The notes under the pieces were generated by a model. The model did not search any database, was not told the origin of the DNA, and saw only the letters and a list, made by a program, of their open reading frames with translations. Below are positions 1-5,347 of a stretch of DNA of 9,114 nt, piece after piece; within the stretch, counting starts at the first letter, position 1, and each line of letters starts with the position of its first letter. Location: positions 1 to 9,114 of the forward strand of contig JAYWAM010000321.1 of NCBI GenBank assembly GCA_043782425.1. Direction: 5' to 3'. A program made the translations under genes and the position numbers. This DNA is from JAYWAM01 sp043782425 (GTDB taxonomy: Bacteria > Pseudomonadota > Gammaproteobacteria > Burkholderiales > Usitatibacteraceae).

Positions 1-2
1 GA

Positions 3-314
3 TTAGCTAATAGTAGCTTCGTCTGTTCTTTTTTCACCCTTGTTATCTTCCCAGGTGACAGCCACTTTTTCGCCCGGCTTGCCACCCGAAAAACGAAAGG
101 ACAAAAACGGATTTTTGGAAATCGCAGGGCCCCACTCCGCCGTAAGCACTGTCTTGCCGTTATGCGTGGCGCTGACGCTCTGGATGAACCATGCTGGGAT
201 GACGGCGCCCTTGGCGTCCTTGCGTTGACCGGTTTCCATTTCATGACTCATCAGTACTTTGACTTCAACTTTATCGCCCACCATGCTGGCGCGAATTTTC
301 ATCGGATCTGGCAT
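3..314 (-). CDS. soxZ: SoxZ, thiosulfate-oxidation carrier subunit
   Basis: The 103-residue product matches SoxZ along its whole length: the N-terminal stretch LMSHEMETGQRKDAKG (residues 21-36), then AEWGPAISKNPFLSFRF near residues 59-74, and the late WEDNKGEKR. SoxZ is the partner of SoxY in the periplasmic carrier on which thiosulfate sulfur is bound while SoxAX, SoxB and SoxCD act on it. It has no signal peptide of its own, as usual in the family, where it is exported bound to the Tat-targeted SoxY. The start at 314 is supported by AGGAGA at 321-326, six bases upstream; an internal Met at residue 5 (MKIRA) has no such site. The gene ends in TAA at 3-5. It lies 131 bases downstream of soxY, a wider gap than usual for this pair. 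Length is typical and no damage is visible. Confidence 0.97.
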   Translation of the reverse strand: MPDPMKIRASMVGDKVEVKVLMSHEMETGQRKDAKGAVIPAWFIQSVSATHNGKTVLTAEWGPAISKNPFLSFRFSGGKPGEKVAVTWEDNKGEKRTDEATIS

Positions 315-445
315 ATCAATTCTCCTAGCTTTATGTATTGGGGATAGCGTAACCGGCTATCTTGCTTATTCGGACATCCGGCACGAATCCGGCGGCTCGC
401 TGGGTGGAAAACGCGCGGCGCGCAGCTTCCAACCTGTAGACTAAC
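315..445 (-). repeat. soxY-soxZ spacer with a small inverted repeat
   Basis: This 131-base gap separates two genes that are normally almost adjacent. It contains a perfect 6-bp inverted repeat, GATAGC at 343-348 and GCTATC at 356-361, with a 7-base loop. It also holds a short direct repeat (ATCCGGC near 377-383 and 390-396) and a GC-rich GCGCGGCGCGC stretch near 413-423. No T-run follows the dyad on the minus strand, so it is not a convincing terminator. It could be an RNA-stability or processing element that sets the SoxY:SoxZ ratio, but that is inference. No gene is visible in the gap. Confidence 0.4.
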
Positions 446-913
446 CTAGCCGCCGCATCCGCCGAGAGTCACTTTAATTTCCTTGGTGGCGTAAAAATAT
501 TGGCCCCCTGCCTTTACCAGCGCATGCACATTGGAGGTTTGCCCCATTTTCACGCGCGTGGAAACGAAAGCCTCTGTTCCGGCCGGGATGCTGAAATTTG
601 CAGTCAGGGAGTTCGGATTCTTTTCGATCAGTATCGCAATCGTTTCGATATTGCCGAGCTTGCTGGTTACTGAGATGGGCACCACAGCGCCGTTTTCAGC
701 AATATCCGGGGAGGTAATCTGGATATCCTTGGACTCGGTCGCCACCTGGCCGCCCAAGGCTTTTACGGTATCCGCGAGATTTCGGGTTTTAAAAGCGGCG
801 TCATTCCATGCCGCATAAGCCGCGTCAATCTTGATCAACCCGGCGCTAGCCGCCAGCGCCATCACTGTTGCACCGCCACCACTCTTAAGAAAACTTCTAC
901 GTGTCTGATTCAT
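446..913 (-). CDS. soxY: SoxY, sulfur carrier subunit with C-terminal GGCGG
   Basis: The 155-residue product is SoxY, the subunit that covalently carries the sulfur substrate. Its C-terminus is the family hallmark GGCGG, with the carrier cysteine at residue 153 on a flexible glycine arm. The N-terminus is a Tat signal peptide: twin arginines in TRRSFLK (residues 4-10), a hydrophobic stretch at about 14-27, and likely cleavage after AAYA near residue 34. The frame stays open to an ATG at 958, which would add 15 residues before the twin-arginine signal. The start at 913 is preferred because AAGGAGG at 919-925 lies five bases upstream of it. SoxZ is encoded downstream on the same strand and soxCD upstream, giving the order soxC-D-Y-Z. 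A candidate promoter and a motif shared with the soxC-regulator operator lie directly upstream, so soxYZ may have its own start of transcription inside the cluster. Confidence 0.97.
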   Translation of the reverse strand: MNQTRRSFLKSGGGATVMALAASAGLIKIDAAYAAWNDAAFKTRNLADTVKALGGQVATESKDIQITSPDIAENGAVVPISVTSKLGNIETIAILIEKNPNSLTANFSIPAGTEAFVSTRVKMGQTSNVHALVKAGGQYFYATKEIKVTLGGCGG

Positions 914-918
914 GCCGT

Positions 919-925
919 CCTCCTT
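919..925 (-). promoter_or_regulatory. Ribosome binding site that fixes the soxY start
   Basis: AAGGAGG on the minus strand, five bases before the ATG at 913. It is the strongest Shine-Dalgarno sequence seen in the window and excludes the longer reading from 958. Confidence 0.85.
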
Positions 926-935
926 CTCTGGAACA

Positions 936-963
936 TTAATATTAGCTGCCACTTTCACACCAA
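936..963 (-). promoter_or_regulatory. Candidate soxYZ promoter overlapping an operator-like motif
   Basis: On the minus strand, TTGGTG (958-963) and TATTAA (936-941) are 16 bases apart and could serve as -35 and -10 elements, each only a partial match to consensus. The -10 region is overlapped by TAATATTAGC (plus strand, 937-946), a decamer identical to the centre of the tandem operator between soxC and the ArsR-type regulator (3601-3610). A repressor bound here would block the polymerase. Transcription would start near 929, leaving a leader of about 16 bases that just includes the soxY ribosome binding site. The promoter itself is weakly supported; the shared decamer is read directly from the sequence. 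Confidence 0.35.
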
Positions 964-1001
964 ATTTCCCAAACCTTGGACTTTACATTTTTGGGGGGAG
1001 A

Positions 1002-1033
1002 ATAGGCATAACCCATATGGGTTATATGCCTAT
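1002..1033. repeat. 32-base near-perfect palindrome between soxD and soxY
   Basis: The core TAACCCATATGGGTTA is a perfect 16-bp palindrome. The outer arms ATAGGCA and TGCCTAT also pair if a two-base TA on the right side is bulged, so symmetry extends over all 32 bases. It sits in the 229-base gap between soxD and soxY, about 90-120 bases upstream of the soxY start. Neither strand has a T-run after it, which argues against a simple intrinsic terminator. A binding site for a dimeric regulator is the more natural reading, but the protein is unknown; the sequence differs from the TATTAG/CTAATA operator near 3600. The rest of the gap (1034-1142) is AT-rich, with only weak dyads such as TGCCA-N8-TGGCA at 1081-1098. 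Confidence 0.6.
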
Positions 1034-1142
1034 CACCCACATCGGTAACAGTCGCTAGTGTAAAAGCACTTTAGCTAAATTGCCAGAAAAATTTGGCACT
1101 TTTAAGGCATGCTCGGTCTTTTTGTAGTCGATTGCGGTGACG

Positions 1143-2228
1143 CTACTTGGCCTGAGCACCTGCGGACAAAACCCATGCGACCAAAGATTTCGCGTCTGAC
1201 TCGCTTAGTGTAGCGTTCGGCGGCATCGGAATATTCCCCCATACACCCATCCCGCCTTGCTTGAGCTTTAACGCCAGCTTTGTGGGAGCATCGCTGTCAC
1301 CCCTATACTTAGCCGCCACATCGCGGAACGCCGGGCCAACGATTTTATTCTTAAGTCCATGACATGCCAAGCAACCGTTTTGAGTTGCCAGATTCAAGCC
1401 ATCCTGCCCTTCGCTCGCTGACGAAATTGTTGCTGTCGTCGATGATGGCGCAGTCTTTGTGCTGGCGCCATGCCCCGGCCCGACGCTGCGGTTTTGCTCG
1501 GCAAGATTGCCGTGTGCGTCCTGCGCGTGTTCCGGCAAGGCTGAGGCAATCTTGATTTCGCTGATACAATTGCGCATGCAAGCAGTGTTCAGCACATCCG
1601 GTTTGCCTTTAATATTCCATAAACCGTGCTCACGCGTTGTGCCGTTACGGTTGGGCAAACGGTTTTGCGCATCTTTAATGTTCTGATCGCTCAAGGTAAA
1701 GTCGGCGGGAACAATGTCTCCCAGATTAAGAATGTAGGCCACCACCGCATAAACCTCTTCGGTGGTCAAGGTTTTAGGCGCCGTCCACGGCATGGCGCGA
1801 TTGATAAAGTCCCACAAAGTAGATACAGAGCTTAGCTTCATCAACGTCGAGCGCTGCGGCTCACCGCCAGTCAGGGATGCAACGCGTCCGGTCTTGATAT
1901 CTTCGGCAGTGGTGCCGCCAATGATAGGACCAGACACCTCATTGCTTTCACCAAACGTACCGTGGCACGAGGCGCATTTGTTTTCCCATACCTCCTGCCC
2001 CTTGGCTACGCTGCCCGAGCCCTTGGGCAAGCCCTTAAAATCCGGGCGCACGTCGATATCCCAGGCCTTGATTTCCGCCGGCGTTGCGCTACGGCCGACA
2101 CCGGGGTATTTGTTTTGCGCACTCGCCCCAGCGCAGGCGAAGGAAACGCACAGCGCCGCCAAGGCGCCGCGACGAAAAATGCGCGCGCGCATAACAGTTT
2201 TGCTTGGGGTTTTAAATGATTTGAACAT
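1143..2228 (-). CDS. soxD: SoxD, dihaem cytochrome c subunit of sulfane dehydrogenase
   Basis: SoxD passes electrons from the molybdenum subunit SoxC to the cytochrome pool in the periplasm. The 361-residue product (from 2228) has a Sec signal peptide at about residues 13-37, rich in Arg and then hydrophobic, ending in AGASA. Two class I cytochrome c domains follow. The first has haem site CASCH at 85-89 and probable Met ligand in RAMPW (Met146). The second has CLACH at 286-290 and a probable Met ligand in NIPMPP (Met335). A low-complexity Ser/Thr/Gly/Ala linker at about 231-274 joins them, and an unexplained cysteine pair (CMRNC, 217-221) precedes the linker. Two hemes and this length are usual for SoxD. 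The frame extends to 2336, but that would reach deep into soxC. The ATG at 2228 overlaps soxC by 17 bases and has only a weak upstream site (GGCGAGA); an ATG at 2192 would still keep the signal peptide. Confidence 0.95.
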   Translation of the reverse strand: MFKSFKTPSKTVMRARIFRRGALAALCVSFACAGASAQNKYPGVGRSATPAEIKAWDIDVRPDFKGLPKGSGSVAKGQEVWENKCASCHGTFGESNEVSGPIIGGTTAEDIKTGRVASLTGGEPQRSTLMKLSSVSTLWDFINRAMPWTAPKTLTTEEVYAVVAYILNLGDIVPADFTLSDQNIKDAQNRLPNRNGTTREHGLWNIKGKPDVLNTACMRNCISEIKIASALPEHAQDAHGNLAEQNRSVGPGHGASTKTAPSSTTATISSASEGQDGLNLATQNGCLACHGLKNKIVGPAFRDVAAKYRGDSDAPTKLALKLKQGGMGVWGNIPMPPNATLSESDAKSLVAWVLSAGAQAK

Positions 2229-3558
2229 TGCTGATCTCGCCGCTTTCGATAACTTTCCAGGATTGAATTGCATTGTTGTGGTAGATCGAGCGCGTACCGC
2301 GCACGGCGCGCAACTGGCCAATTTTGGGCTGTACATAACCGGTTTCGTCGATGGCGCGGCTTTGTAGAATGGCCGGGCCGCCGTTCCAGTTCCAACTGAT
2401 GTTAAAGCGCGTCAGACATTTAGACTGAATTGGGTTTTCCAGGCGCGCGGTCTGCCAGTTAATTCCGCCGTCAAACGACACATCGACACGCTTGACCTTG
2501 CCGCGTCCCGACCACGCCAGACCGGTGACGTTGTAATAGCCCTTGTCGAGCAGTGTTTGTCCGCCCGAAGGCGAAGTGATGACCGATTTGCATTCCTGAA
2601 TCGAAGTGTAGACGCGGTGCAAACCATTAGGCATCAAATCGACATAATGAATCACCTCATCCTTGCTGCCATAGGGCTGGTCACCGACTTCAATACGGCG
2701 TAGCCATTTAACCCACGACACACCTTGTATGCCGGGCGCGACCAGGCGCAGCGGATAACCGTTTTCGGGACGTAACATTTCGCCGTTCATGGCATATGCC
2801 ACCATGACATCGTCCAGCGCGCGATCCATCGGAATCGTGCGCGTCAAGCCCGATCCGTCCGCACCTTCAGCAAGCACAAACTTACCGTTTTTTTTGTCAA
2901 ACCCGCAGTCTTCAAGCAGCAGCGACAACGGCACACCGGTGTATTCGCAGCAAGACAGCATGCCATGCGTGTACTGGACGGTAGGCACGGCCACGTTGCC
3001 CCACTCCATGCCGGTATTGGCGCCGCATTCGATGAAGTGCATGCGCGAAACAGCAGGCAGGCGCATCAGATCGTCCATGGTGTAGACCTTGGGATTTTTT
3101 ACCAGGCCATTGATCATGAAACGATGCTGGTTGGGATCAATGTCGTGCCAGCCTTGGTGATGGCGTTCAAAATGCAGACCGCTGGGCGTGATGATGCCAA
3201 ACATCCCCTGTAGCGGCGCAAAAGAAACGCTGGCAGCCGATGCGCGCGTCAAGCCCGGGCTTTCACGGCGCTTGAGGTTTTTTTCGTACTTGGAAGGCAG
3301 CCCATAGTCAGTCGCTGAAACAGTCTGCCCCAGACTGGTGCTGTGCGCCGGCAACTTGAGGATCGCTTCATCACCCAGGTAGTCCGGCTGAGCCGCAACG
3401 GCTGAGCCACCCAAAGCCGCACCAGCAGCGAGAAACGTTTTACGTAGAAAATCCCTGCGGCCCGCTGCGACCTCGACAATATCTTGCTGGGAAAGAAAAT
3501 TTTCCGGTGCGGATTGTATCCGTCCAGTTGTGGCGAGCTTGTTTGGCGTACTTGACAT
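2212..3558 (-). CDS. soxC: SoxC, molybdenum subunit of sulfane dehydrogenase
   Basis: SoxC, with SoxD, oxidises the sulfane sulfur held on SoxY, a six-electron step that avoids build-up of elemental sulfur. The product (448 residues from 3558) belongs to the sulfite oxidase family. It has a Tat signal (GRRDFLRKTFLAAGAALGG, twin Arg at about 34-35), consistent with export of a folded, cofactor-loaded protein. The molybdopterin-binding domain contains FIECGANTG, with the probable Mo-ligating Cys178. The C-terminal dimerisation domain follows, with VDVSFDGGINWQTA and the late RGTRSIYHNNAIQSW. An ATG three codons earlier (3567) is also possible; 3558 is chosen because GGATGGA lies just upstream at a better distance. 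It is the first gene of the minus-strand sox transcript, overlaps soxD, and is divergent from the ArsR-type regulator with a palindromic operator between them. Its cofactor could be supplied by the moaD/moaE genes about 1 kb away. Confidence 0.97.
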   Translation of the reverse strand: MSSTPNKLATTGRIQSAPENFLSQQDIVEVAAGRRDFLRKTFLAAGAALGGSAVAAQPDYLGDEAILKLPAHSTSLGQTVSATDYGLPSKYEKNLKRRESPGLTRASAASVSFAPLQGMFGIITPSGLHFERHHQGWHDIDPNQHRFMINGLVKNPKVYTMDDLMRLPAVSRMHFIECGANTGMEWGNVAVPTVQYTHGMLSCCEYTGVPLSLLLEDCGFDKKNGKFVLAEGADGSGLTRTIPMDRALDDVMVAYAMNGEMLRPENGYPLRLVAPGIQGVSWVKWLRRIEVGDQPYGSKDEVIHYVDLMPNGLHRVYTSIQECKSVITSPSGGQTLLDKGYYNVTGLAWSGRGKVKRVDVSFDGGINWQTARLENPIQSKCLTRFNISWNWNGGPAILQSRAIDETGYVQPKIGQLRAVRGTRSIYHNNAIQSWKVIESGEISNVQII

Positions 3559-3586
3559 GGTTTCCATCCGGGCTGTATATCCAAAT

Positions 3587-3621
3587 ATATTAGCAAGTGC
3601 TAATATTAGCGAATACTAATA
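3587..3621. promoter_or_regulatory. Tandem dyad operator, two TATTAG-N6-CTAATA sites
   Basis: Two copies of TATTAG-N6-CTAATA sit side by side: half-sites at 3588-3593 with 3600-3605, and 3604-3609 with 3616-3621. The inner half-sites share two bases, and the dyad centres are 16 bp apart. The first copy extends to nine paired bases on each side (3587-3606) around a two-base centre. The array is in the 119-base space between the divergent starts of soxC and the ArsR-type gene, where an autoregulated repressor of both would bind. ArsR-family proteins are known to bind AT-rich imperfect dyads of this kind. Which protein binds here is inferred from position. The promoters themselves are not clear, though the AT-rich array is where -10 elements on both strands would fall. 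Confidence 0.75.
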
Positions 3622-3677
3622 GACGCACTATCGGCTAGTCAAGTATTCTTTGCCCTTCGAAGGAAAAGATCACCACA

Positions 3678-4022
3678 ATGAATGCCAAAACGCAAAAAAC
3701 AATCCGCACAAAACCCGAGGATATTTTTGATCTCATCGGAAAATCAGGAAACATTCAGCGCGCCTCTGAGGCGATGCTCGCGATGGCGCATCCGCTCAGG
3801 CTCAAGATTCTTTGTCTGCTAGGGAGCGGCGAGTTGTCAGTGCAGGAAATTGTCGATGCCGTGGGAACATCACAAAGCAACGTGTCACAGCATCTGACAA
3901 TCTTGAAAGCGCAGAAAATAATCGCCTCGCGCAAGGAAGCAACCAAGATGTTTTACAAAATTGAGGACGCTCGCATCCTGCGCATGATCACCTTGACGCG
4001 CGATATTTTCTGTCACGCATAG
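3678..4022 (+). CDS. ArsR-family repressor, persulfide-sensor (SqrR/BigR) type
   Basis: This 114-residue protein has the winged helix-turn-helix of the ArsR/SmtB family: AMAHPLRLKILCLL (residues 36-48), the recognition-helix region TSQSNVSQHLTILK (64-77), and the wing up to MFYKIED (91-97). The metal-binding ELCVCD box seen in ArsR is absent; the equivalent segment reads ELSVQE. Instead there are just two cysteines, Cys46 in ILCLL and Cys112 in IFCHA, 66 residues apart. That spacing and both local contexts match the dithiol pair of SqrR/BigR/YgaV, which forms a polysulfide bridge with persulfides and then releases DNA. It is therefore likely a reactive-sulfur sensor that represses the divergent sox genes and itself. 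The start is supported by AAGGAAAAG upstream (3660-3668). It is also the type of regulator called SoxR in some sox clusters, unrelated to the MerR-type redox SoxR, so no symbol is given. It runs convergent with moaE, 53 bases apart, with no clear terminator between. Confidence 0.93.
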   Translation: MNAKTQKTIRTKPEDIFDLIGKSGNIQRASEAMLAMAHPLRLKILCLLGSGELSVQEIVDAVGTSQSNVSQHLTILKAQKIIASRKEATKMFYKIEDARILRMITLTRDIFCHA

Positions 4023-4075
4023 CAAGGTTAAGCACTGGCGCTTTCAGGAATGCTTTCGCCTGCGCAAGTCGCGCA

Positions 4076-4525
4076 CTACCAGCGCGCTGCTGCGTTATCG
4101 TCGCCTTCGCGTGCTTCCACCCAGTGCTCACCGCCGGGTGTGTGTTCTTTTTTCCACAGCGGCGCTTGAGTCTTGAGATAATCCATAATAAATTCACATG
4201 CCTCGAACGCCTGCCCGCGATGCGCGCTCGCCACGATAACCAGTACGATTTGATCGGCGGGCTTGAGCCTGCCCACGCGGTGGATCACGGTGCAATCCAG
4301 AATTTCCCAGCGCCCTTTTGCCTGCTCCACAATCTGACCCAAGGCGGCTTCAGTCATGCCGGGATAGTGCTCCAAGGTCATGCTGGAGACACTGCTGCCG
4401 TCATTGACATCGCGCACCAGACCGACAAAGCTGACCAGCGCGCCAATCGTCTTATTGCCCGCACATAGTTTGCGCATTTCCACTCCGGCGTCGAAGTCTT
4501 CGCTCTGCACCCGCAACGTAGTCAC
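4076..4525 (-). CDS. moaE: MoaE, molybdopterin synthase catalytic subunit
   Basis: MoaE inserts the two dithiolene sulfurs, delivered by MoaD thiocarboxylate, into precursor Z (cPMP) to form molybdopterin. The 149-residue product shows the family motifs in order: SFVGLVRD (32-39), LEHYPGMTE (51-59), HRVGRL (82-87), VASAHR (98-103) and FIMDYLKTQAPLWKKE (112-127). Lys118 and Lys125 correspond to the catalytic lysines of the E. coli enzyme. The start is a GTG at 4525, one base after the moaD stop. The only nearby ATG, at 4527, is immediately followed by TGA. The ribosome binding site is GGAGGG at 4530-4535, which is itself the last two glycine codons of moaD, so the genes are almost certainly translationally coupled. 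The C-terminal tail (EGDDNAAARW) is variable in the family. Confidence 0.97.
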   Translation of the reverse strand: MTTLRVQSEDFDAGVEMRKLCAGNKTIGALVSFVGLVRDVNDGSSVSSMTLEHYPGMTEAALGQIVEQAKGRWEILDCTVIHRVGRLKPADQIVLVIVASAHRGQAFEACEFIMDYLKTQAPLWKKEHTPGGEHWVEAREGDDNAAARW

Positions 4526-4526
4526 A

Positions 4527-4781
4527 TCACCCTCCGGTTACTGGCGGAAAAAATGCTATTTCATCTCCTGCCTTGACCCTCGCCTCAAGATCAACCAATT
4601 GACGGTTCACCGCCACGCGCCAGCGCTTTTCGCTGGAGAGGGTTTCCGCCCAGCGCCCTCCCCTTGCCTGTAGCCACTTGACCAAATCTGCCACTGTGGC
4701 AATTTCAGGCGGCGGAATTACATCTTCTGAGCCGCTTCCGAGCGCTTCGCGCAGGCTTGCAAAATACAGGATATGCATCAT
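4527..4781 (-). CDS. moaD: MoaD, molybdopterin synthase sulfur-carrier subunit
   Basis: MoaD is the ubiquitin-fold small subunit of molybdopterin synthase; its C-terminal glycine is adenylated and thiocarboxylated and then donates sulfur in the MoaE active site. The 84-residue product begins MHILYFASLRE, has VNRQLVDLEARVKAGDEIAFFPPV (58-81) and ends in the obligatory Gly-Gly. Its ATG at 4781 overlaps the mobB stop in an ATGA arrangement; a second ATG follows at once, so either Met could be used. The stop lies one base before the moaE GTG, and the two terminal glycine codons form the moaE ribosome binding site. The tight packing of mobB, moaD and moaE marks one transcript. Confidence 0.96.
   Translation of the reverse strand: MMHILYFASLREALGSGSEDVIPPPEIATVADLVKWLQARGGRWAETLSSEKRWRVAVNRQLVDLEARVKAGDEIAFFPPVTGG
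4530..4535 (-). promoter_or_regulatory. moaE ribosome binding site inside the moaD Gly-Gly codons
   Basis: The minus strand reads GGAGGG-TGAT-GTG: the last two codons of moaD (GGA GGG, the essential C-terminal Gly-Gly) are a near-consensus Shine-Dalgarno sequence four bases before the moaE GTG. This decides the GTG start and shows that the same six bases serve two functions. Confidence 0.8.
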
Positions 4782-5296
4782 TTCACGGCGTGCAATGACG
4801 ATTTTCCCAAGCCCAGGTGACGCACGATAAAGTGCGCGACAGCTTCGGGATTATCGAGGTTGAACTGTGGAAGCGCGCTATCAAGTTTCTCGTCAGTGGC
4901 GATCGCTACGATGCGCGCATCGTTAAGATACAGCAGAGGCTTGCCCGATGCGGCCCGATGCACCTCGATTTTGACGATAGGTTCGCTCTTATAGCCTTCG
5001 ACAATGACCAGGTCGCACGGCGCCAGGATCTGTAACTGTTCGTGGAGATTCGGCTCTCGATAACCACGCAACTCATGCATCAAGGCCCAGCGCCAGCTTG
5101 AGCTCACCAAAACCTCCTGAGCGCCTGCCTGACGATGGCGCCAGGAATCCTTGCCCGGCTGGTCGATATCGAATTCGTGGTGGGCGTGCTTAATCAAAGA
5201 GACCTTGAGGCCCTCCGCCACCAGTACGGGAATCACCTTTTCAATTAGAGTCGTCTTGCCTGACCCCGAATAACCCGCAAAGCCAATTACATTCAT
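4778..5296 (-). CDS. mobB: MobB, molybdopterin-guanine dinucleotide accessory GTPase
   Basis: MobB is a P-loop GTP-binding protein that assists MobA in attaching GMP to molybdopterin. The 172-residue product (from 5296) has the Walker A motif GYSGSGKTT at residues 8-16, LIKHAHHEFDIDQPGKDS (35-52), with the family-typical DxPGKDS, then QAGA and the strand DLVIVEGYK (95-103) before the effector region. An ATG two codons upstream (5302) is possible; 5296 is preferred because AAGGG at 5304-5308 is seven bases away from it but only one base from 5302. A small hairpin lies directly before that site. The stop overlaps the moaD start. It is odd that no mobA or moaA/moaC gene accompanies it here, and SoxC-type enzymes carry molybdopterin without the GMP moiety. 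MobB thus probably serves other molybdoenzymes of the cell and shares a transcript with moaDE. Confidence 0.95.
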   Translation of the reverse strand: MNVIGFAGYSGSGKTTLIEKVIPVLVAEGLKVSLIKHAHHEFDIDQPGKDSWRHRQAGAQEVLVSSSWRWALMHELRGYREPNLHEQLQILAPCDLVIVEGYKSEPIVKIEVHRAASGKPLLYLNDARIVAIATDEKLDSALPQFNLDNPEAVAHFIVRHLGLGKSSLHAVK

Positions 5297-5307
5297 GGAC
5301 ATGCCCT

Positions 5308-5324
5308 TGTCTGTGACGCAGACA
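5308..5324 (-). repeat. Hairpin immediately upstream of the mobB ribosome binding site
   Basis: TGTCTG and CAGACA form a perfect 6-bp stem with a 5-base loop in the 45-base gap between the prolyl oligopeptidase stop and mobB. In the minus-strand RNA the stem ends exactly where the AAGGG ribosome binding site begins, sharing one A with it. No U-run follows, so it is not an intrinsic terminator. It may tune mobB translation or mark a processing point; this is inference from position. Confidence 0.45.
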
Positions 5325-5347
5325 GTTTACACCGGCAATGCGCGTTT

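Noticed and set aside
914..958. Extended soxY start at 958
   Set aside because: It would place 15 residues before the twin-arginine signal and would ignore the strong AAGGAGG at 919-925, which points to the ATG at 913.
1081..1098. TGCCA-N8-TGGCA dyad as a soxD terminator
   Set aside because: The stem is only five base pairs with an AT-rich loop and no proper T-run on the minus strand, which is too weak to call.
2229..2336. Longer soxD start at 2336
   Set aside because: The extra 36 residues would lie within soxC coding sequence and put the signal peptide far from the N-terminus.
1762..2367. Plus-strand open frame of 201 codons opposite soxD and the end of soxC
   Set aside because: It lies antisense to a clear dihaem cytochrome gene and the 3' end of soxC; its translation has no recognisable domain and no ribosome binding site was evident.
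2006..2395. Minus-strand 129-codon frame overlapping the soxC-soxD junction
   Set aside because: It is an Arg-rich out-of-frame translation across two recognised genes and has no signal peptide or motif.
4023..4075. Bidirectional terminator between the regulator and moaE
   Set aside because: Convergent genes make one likely, but no stem of useful length followed by a T-run could be found on either strand.
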